DNA from: Betaproteobacteria bacterium
Lineage (GTDB): Bacteria; Pseudomonadota; Gammaproteobacteria; Burkholderiales; SG8-39
Assembly (NCBI GenBank): GCA_004298295.1
Contig: SCUH01000327.1
Coordinates: 1 to 7,137, forward strand
Length of the DNA: 7,137 bases
Direction of reading: 5' to 3'
Shown: positions 1-7,137 of the stretch, one piece after another
How the letters are laid out: the number at the start of each line of letters is the position of its first letter
Position numbering within the stretch: the first letter of the stretch is position 1
The notes under the pieces: model-generated
Databases searched by the model: none
The model's input: the letters and a program-made list of their open reading frames with translations, nothing else
Told to the model about the DNA's origin: nothing
Made by a program: the position numbers and the translations under genes

Positions 1-738
1 CTCTCGCCTCCGGCCCCCGGCCGGAGGCGAGACACACGAACGCATCGTTCGTCGAAGTGTCCCCATCCACCGTGATGGCGTTGAACGATGCAGCCGCAGC
101 CTGTCTCGTCAACCGCTGCAGCACCCCCTTGCCGACTTTCGCATCGGTCGCGATGAACCCCAGCAGGGTCGCCATGTCCGGGCAAATCATCCCGGAGCCC
201 TTGGCAATCCCGGTGACGACCGCCTCGCCGGAGGAAAGCCTGATTTTGCGCGACGCAGCTTTCGCCACCGTGTCGGTCGTCATGATCGCCTCGGCCGCCG
301 CCACCCAGTTGTCCGCGCGCAGATCCGCGAGCGCCTGCGGCAGTCCGGCCACGATGCGCTCCACGGGCAGCGGCTCCATGATCACGCCGGTCGAAAACGG
401 CAGCACCTGCTCCCGCCGGCAGCCGATCCTGTCCGCGAGCGAAGCGCAGACACGCAAAGCCCGCTGCAGCCCGTCTTTCCCGGTACCGGCATTGGCATTG
501 CCCGTGTTCACCACCAGCGCACGCACTTCTGCCGCGAGGTGCTTCCTCGCCAGCACCACCGGCGCGGCGCAGAAACGATTCCGGGTGAACACCCCGGCGA
601 CCGTCGTGCCCGGGGCGAGGCGCACCACCAGCAGGTCCCGGCGCTGCGGTTTCTTCACCCCGGCCATGGCCACGCCCAGCTCGACACCCGGGACCGGGTG
701 GAGCTGCGCCGGAACCGGTGGCGCAAGATTGACCGCCA

Positions 739-739
<1 letters not shown>
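1..739 (-). CDS. argJ: ArgJ, bifunctional glutamate N-acetyltransferase / N-acetylglutamate synthase (3' end cut by window)
   Basis: ArgJ moves the acetyl group from N-acetylornithine to glutamate, releasing ornithine; many homologues also make N-acetylglutamate from acetyl-CoA, so the arginine pathway recycles acetyl groups in the cytoplasm. The first 246 residues are visible, of about 400 usual for the family. Motifs in order: NTGNANAGTG (78-87), the oxyanion-hole pair STG (T117, G118), AKGSGMICPDMATLL (179-193) with the self-cleavage site between Ala190 and the nucleophile Thr191, and DGDTSTNDAFV near 225-235. The whole alpha part and the start of the beta part are therefore present. The N-terminus (MAVNLAPPVP, then HPVPGVELGVA) fits betaproteobacterial ArgJ and fixes the ATG at 739. 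That ATG shares one base with the secA stop (TGATG), with no clear Shine-Dalgarno site, which suggests translational coupling. The reading frame stays open through the inverted repeat at the edge. The bifunctional label is inferred from the family; one-function ArgJ proteins exist. Confidence 0.96.
2..32. repeat. Perfect 14-bp inverted repeat with 3-nt loop inside argJ
   Basis: Bases 2-15 (TCTCGCCTCCGGCC) are exactly complementary to bases 19-32 around the loop CCC at 16-18. Symmetry stops at once outside the arms (bases 1 and 33 are both C). On the argJ strand the repeat encodes roughly LASGRGPEAR in frame and includes an AGA arginine codon, usually rare in GC-rich genomes. It lies just after the conserved DTSTNDAFV block, where ArgJ proteins usually continue with a less conserved segment. 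It may be a hairpin in the mRNA, a small inverted duplication or an assembly artefact at the edge; the sequence alone does not decide. Confidence 0.85.
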
Positions 740-3492
<2,753 letters not shown>

Positions 3493-3497
3493 GAAGA

Positions 3498-3523
3498 CGG
3501 GGGCGCGGGCGTTCTAACCCCCG
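3498..3523 (-). promoter_or_regulatory. Hairpin immediately upstream of the secA start codon
   Basis: On the minus strand CGGGGG (3523-3518) is exactly complementary to CCCCCG (3503-3498) with a 14-nt loop. The stem ends five bases before ATG 3492, so if it forms it lies inside the ribosome-binding region of secA, and the only G-rich stretch there is in its 5' arm. No canonical Shine-Dalgarno site is present. The complementarity is read directly; a regulatory role is inference. Confidence 0.4.
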
Positions 3524-3524
3524 G

Positions 3525-3565
3525 AAAATAAAAATTTTATCACGCCGAAGCCGGCCGCTTCGGCG
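3525..3565 (-). promoter_or_regulatory. Hairpin and AT-rich stretch between the M23 gene and secA: weak terminator, attenuator or secA promoter
   Basis: Reading toward secA, CGCCGAAG (3565-3558) and CTTCGGCG (3550-3543) form a perfect 8-bp stem with a 7-nt loop, starting 5 bases after the M23 TAG stop. It is followed by TGATAAAATTTTTATTTTCC (3542-3523), the most AT-rich stretch of the window. The U-rich part starts about nine bases after the stem, so this is not a textbook intrinsic terminator. The hexamer TAAAAT (3540-3535) matches the sigma-70 -10 consensus at five of six bases, but no -35 hexamer is visible at 16-18 bases. Partial termination, a secA promoter or both are possible. Confidence 0.4.
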
Positions 3566-3570
3566 GTGCG

Positions 3571-4536
3571 CTAGCGGGCGCTGGCGAGGGCTCTGCCGCG
3601 CGCGCCGGGACGCTGCGGATCGGCGGCAAGCAGGAAGCGCGACGGATTCTGCGGCGCACCCCGGAAGCGGACCTCGAAGTGCAGGTGCGGGCCCGTCGAG
3701 CGACCGGTGTTGCCGGTTTCCCCGATGGGACGCCCGCGCTGCACCACGGCGCCCTCGCTCACCAGGATCTTCGACAGGTGCGCGTAGCGCGTCACCAGGT
3801 CGTTGCCATGGTCGATATCGACGACATTGCCATATTGCGGGTGAAAGCCCGCGAACTGCACCACGCCTCCCGCGGCTGCGGCCACCGGCGTGCCGGGATC
3901 GGTGATGAAATCGACGCCCTCATGCATCGCGCGCTGCCCGGTAAAGGGGTCGATGCGCCAGCCGAAGCCCGAGGCGTTGAAGGGAGCGCTCACCGGCATC
4001 ATGGTCGGCAGGGCTTTTTTCTTCACCGTCTGCTCGAACAGCTGGGCCTCGAACACGCCGAGCATGTCGGTGCGCTGCTCCATTTCTCGCGATAGCGTCG
4101 TCAGCCGGCTGCTGAATTCGGCGAGCGACAGGTCCTGCGGCGGCGCTGAACTGGCCTGCGCGCCGCCCAGCCCCGGCACCTCGGCGAAGCGGAACTCCTG
4201 CGGGCGGATGCCGGTGAGCGTGGAAAGCCGCTCGCCCAGCGCGTCCAGGCGCGTCAGCTGCGCCTGCATCTCGCCCAGCTTGACCGCCATTGCGCTCAAG
4301 TTCTGCTGCACGAATTCGCGCGCGCGCTCGGTTTCGTTCTTCTGCGCCGCGACCGCGAGTTGATGGATCACCGGCAGCTTGAACTCTGTCGCCAGCCGCA
4401 GCGTAAGCCAATAGAGCGCGGCGGTAAGGCCAACGAGCAGCCCGAGCGCCAGCCCGATCGAGACGACCAGATGGCGCGTTGAAAGCGCCAGCGTCTTCGC
4501 CTTTGCCAGGCGGTGAGAGATCAAGATAATCTGCAC
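3571..4536 (-). CDS. Membrane-anchored M23 family (LytM-type) metallopeptidase
   Basis: Probable zinc endopeptidase that cuts peptide cross-links in peptidoglycan, held in the inner membrane with its catalytic domain in the periplasm. With the start chosen here it has 321 residues: a short basic N-terminus (QIILISHRLAKAK), one hydrophobic segment at about 22-46, a charged stretch likely to be coiled coil at about 65-115 and again near 138-172, and a C-terminal peptidase M23 domain from about 180 to 300. Zinc ligands and catalytic residues look complete: H205 and D209 in MHEGVDF, H253 in YAHLS, H284 and H286 in GPHLHFEV. It is therefore probably active rather than a degenerate EnvC/NlpD-type activator, though activation of amidases cannot be excluded. 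The GTG at 4536 is preferred because AGGAGG lies 8 bases before it and the membrane anchor follows normally. An open frame extends to ATG 4707, but those 57 extra residues lie antisense to dciA, are Arg/Gly/Pro-rich and look non-coding. A homologue at this site, just before secA, is common in related bacteria. I know no settled gene name. Confidence 0.9.
   Translation of the reverse strand: MQIILISHRLAKAKTLALSTRHLVVSIGLALGLLVGLTAALYWLTLRLATEFKLPVIHQLAVAAQKNETERAREFVQQNLSAMAVKLGEMQAQLTRLDALGERLSTLTGIRPQEFRFAEVPGLGGAQASSAPPQDLSLAEFSSRLTTLSREMEQRTDMLGVFEAQLFEQTVKKKALPTMMPVSAPFNASGFGWRIDPFTGQRAMHEGVDFITDPGTPVAAAAGGVVQFAGFHPQYGNVVDIDHGNDLVTRYAHLSKILVSEGAVVQRGRPIGETGNTGRSTGPHLHFEVRFRGAPQNPSRFLLAADPQRPGARGRALASAR
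4503..4530 (+). promoter_or_regulatory. Likely sigma-70 promoter of dciA, inside the 5' coding region of the M23 gene
   Basis: TTGCCA (4503-4508; five of six bases match the -35 consensus) is followed after 16 bases by GATAAT (4525-4530; five of six match the -10). Transcription would start near 4537, giving a leader of about 29 nt before the GTG at 4566. It is the best promoter-like sequence I found in the window and it points to the only plus-strand gene. It lies within codons 3-12 of the M23 gene read the other way. Confidence 0.6.
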
Positions 4537-4544
4537 CCTGCACT

Positions 4545-4550
4545 CCTCCT
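4545..4550 (-). promoter_or_regulatory. Shine-Dalgarno site that fixes the M23 gene start at GTG 4536
   Basis: The minus strand reads AGGAGG (4550-4545), then 8 bases, then GTG (4536-4534). This is the strongest ribosome-binding site in the window and favours the GTG over ATG codons farther upstream in the same frame (4575 and 4707), which have no comparable site. On the plus strand the same bases are a CU-rich tract in the dciA leader. Confidence 0.8.
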
Positions 4551-4565
4551 GCACACCCTGCCCCC

Positions 4566-5030
4566 GTGCCCCCATCGGAAATCGACCGCCTGCTTGCGAA
4601 CGACCGGGAGCTTCAGCCGGTCGTCGCCAAGTTGCGGGAAATACGTGCCCTATCAGGGCATTGCAGCGATTTCCTGCCGCCTGAACTGGCCCGCGCGGTG
4701 CGCGCATCGAATCTGCGGGACGGGCGGCTCATATTGCTCGCCGCGAACGCTGCCGCGGCGGCCAAACTCCGGCTGCTGGCTCCGTCGTTGTCGGATTTCT
4801 TGTCGCAGCGCGGGGCGAAGGTTAATTCAGTTTCGGTGAGGGTGCAACCGCGCGCGGTCAACAAAAACGCGCCGGCGGCGCGGCTTCCGCGCCTCCTGCC
4901 GGAAGCCGGTTTCTCCGCGTTATCAGCGCTTTACGAAAGTCTTGGCGAGTCATCGGCCAAGCGCGCCCTGAAGGCGATGCTGGAGCGCGACAGCCGCGGC
5001 CGCCGGCTCCGCCTCAGGCGAGCTGGCTGA
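4566..5030 (+). CDS. dciA: DciA (DUF721 family), DnaB replicative helicase operator/loader
   Basis: DciA is the ancestral bacterial factor that binds the replicative helicase DnaB and helps load it at initiation; E. coli instead uses the phage-derived DnaC. The product has 154 residues. The DUF721 core is recognisable at about 30-95: LSGHCSDFLPPELARAVR, then LRDGRLILLAANAAAAAKLR with the typical AAKLR, then a segment ending in VRVQP. The C-terminal part has a predicted helix (about 114-142) and a very basic end (SRGRRLRLRRAG), which suits DNA or DnaB contact. The start is GTG with no Shine-Dalgarno site; no ATG is available in frame near the domain start. It is the only plus-strand gene: its 5' end lies 29 bp from the divergent M23 gene and its last 17 bp overlap the end of lpxC. 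The family call is by pattern and location; the helicase role is transferred from characterised homologues. Confidence 0.85.
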   Translation: MPPSEIDRLLANDRELQPVVAKLREIRALSGHCSDFLPPELARAVRASNLRDGRLILLAANAAAAAKLRLLAPSLSDFLSQRGAKVNSVSVRVQPRAVNKNAPAARLPRLLPEAGFSALSALYESLGESSAKRALKAMLERDSRGRRLRLRRAG

Positions 5031-5928
5031 CGAGCCGCGCCACGCCGATCGGGGCTTCTTCGACGCGCTCGAAGGTAACGATCTCGGTGGCCCCCGGGTC
5101 GCTCTGCAGCACCCGCAGCAGCCGGTTATTGAGCGCATGGCCCGATTTGTGCGCGGAAAACGCGGCCAGCAGCGGCTTGCCGAGCAGGTAGAGATCGCCC
5201 ACGGCATCGAGCAGCTTGTGGCGGATGAACTCGTCGGCGAAGCGCAGGCCCTCGGCGTTCAGCACGCGGTATTCGTCCAGCACGACGGCGTTGTCGAGGC
5301 CGCCGCCCAGCGCCAGCCCGCTCTCGCGCAGCTCCTCGACGTCGTGCATGAAGCCGTAGGTGCGCGCGCGCGCGACTTCCTTCAGGTACGAAGTCTCGGC
5401 GAAGTCCACCGTGAGCGCGGTGGCGGATCTTTCGATGACCGGATGGTCGTAGGCGATCGAGAACGAAAGCCTGAAGCCGTCGTGCGGCTCGAGCCGGGCA
5501 GACTTCTCGCCGTCGCGCACTTCGACCCGCCGCGTGACGCGCAGAAAGCGCTTCGGCGCCGACTGCGACGCGATGCCCGCCTGCTGCAGCAGCAGCGCGA
5601 AGGGTGCGGCGCTGCCATCCATGATCGGTACTTCCGGTCCGTCCAGATCGACGTGCACGTTGTCCACGCCCAGCCCGGCGAGGGCCGACATCAGGTGTTC
5701 GACCGTGTACACCTTGACCCCGTCCTGCACCAGGCACGAGCACAGCCGCGTCTCGCCGACGAGGTCGGCACGCGCCGGGATGTCGACCGGCACAGCCAGA
5801 TCGATGCGCCGGAACACGATCCCGGTGTCCGGTTGCGCCGGTCGCAGCGTCATCGCGACCTTGCGGCCGGTGTGCAGCCCGACGCCCGTGGCGCGGATCA
5901 GCGACTTGAGGGTTCTCTGGCGCAGCAT
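5014..5928 (-). CDS. lpxC: LpxC, UDP-3-O-acyl-N-acetylglucosamine deacetylase
   Basis: Zinc-dependent cytosolic enzyme that removes the N-acetyl group from UDP-3-O-acyl-GlcNAc, the committed step of lipid A synthesis, so the organism makes lipopolysaccharide. The 304 residues match the usual 300-305. Landmarks: RATGVGLHTGRKV (12-24); TVEHLMSALAGLGVDN (75-90) with catalytic E77 and zinc ligand H78; DGPEVPIMDGSAAPF (96-110); ARARTYGF (186-193); FIRHKLLDAVGDLYLLG (234-250) with zinc ligands H237 and D241; and H264 in HKSGHALNN. An in-frame TAG at 5943-5941, with no start codon in between, fixes the start at ATG 5928. No Shine-Dalgarno site precedes it, and a possible extended -10 lies only ten bases upstream. 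The stop lies inside the last codons of the convergent dciA. I see no sequence signal for the FtsH-type degradation known in E. coli. Confidence 0.98.
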   Translation of the reverse strand: MLRQRTLKSLIRATGVGLHTGRKVAMTLRPAQPDTGIVFRRIDLAVPVDIPARADLVGETRLCSCLVQDGVKVYTVEHLMSALAGLGVDNVHVDLDGPEVPIMDGSAAPFALLLQQAGIASQSAPKRFLRVTRRVEVRDGEKSARLEPHDGFRLSFSIAYDHPVIERSATALTVDFAETSYLKEVARARTYGFMHDVEELRESGLALGGGLDNAVVLDEYRVLNAEGLRFADEFIRHKLLDAVGDLYLLGKPLLAAFSAHKSGHALNNRLLRVLQSDPGATEIVTFERVEEAPIGVARLVSQLA

Positions 5929-5937
5929 GCAGTGATC

Positions 5938-5946
5938 ATTCTAGCA
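5938..5946 (-). promoter_or_regulatory. Possible extended -10 promoter element for lpxC
   Basis: The minus strand reads TGCTAGAAT (5946-5938): a TGn extension followed by TAGAAT, five of six bases matching the -10 consensus. No -35 hexamer is seen at the expected distance. If used, transcription would start near 5931, only about three bases before ATG 5928, making a nearly leaderless lpxC mRNA. The sequence match is real; use as a promoter is a guess. Confidence 0.3.
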
Positions 5947-5957
5947 ATACGCCGCAA

Positions 5958-5991
5958 GCCGGCGCCCCCCAGGCAAGGAGGGAGCGCCGGC
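5958..5991 (-). terminator. Strong hairpin in the ftsZ-lpxC spacer, no U-tract: attenuator or mRNA-processing/stability element
   Basis: GCCGGCGC (5991-5984) pairs perfectly with GCGCCGGC (5965-5958). In the minus-strand RNA the stem extends inward by a U-G pair and three C-G pairs, giving about 12 bp around a 10-nt loop. The next bases (TTGCGGCGTATTGC) contain no U-run, so it is not a classical intrinsic terminator. Position between ftsZ and lpxC suggests partial termination or separation of mRNA levels. Confidence 0.45.
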
Positions 5992-5997
5992 CCGCGC

Positions 5998-6012
5998 GGC
6001 TGTTCGACAGCC
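5998..6012 (-). repeat. Small perfect hairpin directly after the ftsZ stop codon
   Basis: GGCTGT (6012-6007) and ACAGCC (6003-5998) on the minus strand form six perfect pairs with the loop CGA. It begins at the base after the ftsZ TAG (6015-6013) and is followed six bases later by the larger spacer hairpin, so the two stand in tandem. Function unknown; it could protect the 3' end of an ftsZ message. Confidence 0.4.
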
Positions 6013-7137
6013 CTAGTCCGCCTGCTTCCTGAGGAACGCGGGTATGTCGTACTTGTCGACTCCGCTGTTGGCCAGCGCCTCGACCTGCGCCGCGCGGTCG
6101 CGGCGGCGGAACACGGCCGGCGTATCGACGCCCGCGCCGAGTTCGAGCGGCGCGCCCGCCATGGTCATCGCCTGGTTGTCGGTTCCGGTCTTCTGGGATA
6201 CCACGAGTTGCGGCTTGCCCTGGCGGGCCCCCAGCGGCGCGCCAAGCCCGGTGGCGATGACCGTCACGCGCAACTGGTCATCGAGCGTGTCGTCGCTCGC
6301 GCCGCCGTAGATGATGGTGGCGTCGTCTGCGGCGTAGGCGCGGATCGTGTTCATCACCTCGCGGGTCTCGCGCAGCTTCAGGGTTTCGCTCGAGGCCGTG
6401 ATGTTGACCAGCACGCCGCGCGCGCCGGCGAGGTTCACGCCCTCGAGCAGCGGGCAGGCGATCGCCTGCTCGGCGGCAACGCGCGCGCGGTCGATGCCGC
6501 TCGCGCTCGCCGATCCCATCATCGCCATGCCCTGCTCCGACATCACCGTACGTACGTCCTGGAAATCGACGTTGACGTCGCCCGGGTTGTGGATCACTTC
6601 GACGATGCCGGCGACCGCGCCGTTCAGGACGTCGTCGGCCGCCTTGAAGGCTTCCTTCTGCGTGACGTCGTCGCCGAGGATTTCCTCCAGCTTGTCGTTG
6701 AGGATGACGATGAGCGAATCGGTATGCGGCGCGAGCGCCTCGATGCCGGCCTCGGCGATCTTGAGCCGCTTCGAGCCCTCCCAGGCGAACGGCTTGGTGA
6801 CCACGGCCACGGTAAGGATGCCGAGCGAACGCGCGATCTCCGCGATCACCGGCCCGGCACCGGTGCCGGTGCCGCCGCCCATGCCCGCCGTGATGAACAC
6901 CATGTGCGCGCCCGCGATCGCCTCCTCGAGGCGCTCGCGCTCGGCGAGCGCCACGGCTTTCGCCTCCTCGGGCCGCGCGCCGGCGCCCAGGCCGCTCGAG
7001 CCGAGCTGGATCTGGTTGCGCGCCTGGTTGCGCGCCAGCACCTGGCCGTCGGTATTGACGGCGATGAACTCCACCTTCTCGACGCCCTTCTCGATCATGT
7101 GGTTGACGGCATTGCCGCCCGCGCCGCCGACGCCGAT
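6013..7137 (-). CDS. ftsZ: FtsZ, tubulin-like cell division GTPase (5' end cut by window)
   Basis: FtsZ polymerises with GTP into the mid-cell Z-ring that recruits the division machinery. 374 residues are visible, beginning inside the first glycine loop (IGVGGAGGN); about 20 N-terminal residues lie beyond the edge. An internal ATG at 7098 should not be taken as the start, because the frame upstream is clearly FtsZ (GVGGAGGNAVNH). Landmarks in window numbering: GVGGAGGN (2-9); the tubulin signature GGGTGTG at 87-93; the T7 synergy loop NVDFQD at 189-194, which completes the GTPase site of the next subunit; the segment with RVTVIATGLG that ends the globular part; a linker of about 60 residues; and the C-terminal peptide DKYDIPAFLRKQAD, the docking site for FtsA, ZipA and MinC. 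Several usually conserved positions differ from common versions: GTGAGP where GTGAAP is usual, and NTDGQ where NTDAQ is usual. It still looks functional. Its promoters lie upstream of the window. Confidence 0.98.
   Translation of the reverse strand: MGVGGAGGNAVNHMIEKGVEKVEFIAVNTDGQVLARNQARNQIQLGSSGLGAGARPEEAKAVALAERERLEEAIAGAHMVFITAGMGGGTGTGAGPVIAEIARSLGILTVAVVTKPFAWEGSKRLKIAEAGIEALAPHTDSLIVILNDKLEEILGDDVTQKEAFKAADDVLNGAVAGIVEVIHNPGDVNVDFQDVRTVMSEQGMAMMGSASASGIDRARVAAEQAIACPLLEGVNLAGARGVLVNITASSETLKLRETREVMNTIRAYAADDATIIYGGASDDTLDDQLRVTVIATGLGAPLGARQGKPQLVVSQKTGTDNQAMTMAGAPLELGAGVDTPAVFRRRDRAAQVEALANSGVDKYDIPAFLRKQAD

Noticed and set aside
4631..4680. Possible minus-strand promoter for the M23 gene inside dciA (CTGCAA, 17 bp, TATTTC) and a small hairpin TGCCCT-ATC-AGGGCA at 4646-4660
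   Set aside because: Each hexamer matches consensus at only three of six bases and the hairpin has six pairs; both are expected by chance in a window of this size.
4513..4839. Second plus-strand frame overlapping the 5' half of dciA
   Set aside because: The dciA frame beside it shows a clear DUF721 pattern. This one gives Arg/Ser/Cys-rich sequence without a domain and starts upstream of the predicted transcription start.
5361..5374. Alternating GC run in lpxC, possibly Z-DNA-forming
   Set aside because: Explained by codons for the conserved ARAR segment of LpxC in a GC-rich genome.
5126..5743. 205-codon minus-strand frame inside lpxC
   Set aside because: Out of frame with a complete LpxC; Arg/Ala/Gly-rich composition marks it as a frame shadow.

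Overview
The window is a conserved housekeeping block from a GC-rich (by eye about two-thirds G+C, not computed) proteobacterium, most likely a betaproteobacterium. The evidence is the gene order ftsZ - lpxC - dciA (opposite strand) - M23 peptidase - secA - argJ, the FtsZ C-terminal peptide DIPAFLRKQAD, the LpxC N-terminus MLRQRTLKSL, and the SecA zinc tail CPCGSGKKYKHCHG. As I recall, this order joins the end of the dcw (division and cell wall) cluster to secA in many beta- and gammaproteobacteria.

Layout, read from the right edge because nearly everything is on the minus strand. ftsZ (7137 to 6013) enters from the edge and lacks only its first roughly 20 codons. An 84-bp spacer with two hairpins and an extended -10 element leads to lpxC (5928 to 5014). 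Next, dciA (DUF721, 4566 to 5030) lies on the plus strand. Its 3' end overlaps that of lpxC by 17 bp, and its start lies 29 bp from that of a divergently read, membrane-anchored M23 metallopeptidase (4536 to 3571). A 78-bp spacer with two hairpins around an AT-rich stretch precedes secA (3492 to 739). The secA stop codon shares a base with the argJ start (739), and argJ runs off the left edge after about 60% of its usual length.

Together the genes cover division-ring assembly (FtsZ), the committed step of lipid A synthesis (LpxC), replicative helicase loading (DciA), probable peptidoglycan hydrolysis (M23), protein export (SecA) and arginine biosynthesis (ArgJ). No gap between genes exceeds 84 bp. 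I see no mobile element, RNA gene, CRISPR array or defence system. I do not find a new multi-gene system. The points worth a second look are regulatory and architectural: dciA set antisense inside the cluster, with a good sigma-70 promoter buried in its neighbour; a structured secA leader in the place where enterics have secM; an almost leaderless lpxC start behind tandem hairpins; and a perfect 14-bp inverted repeat inside argJ at the window edge.
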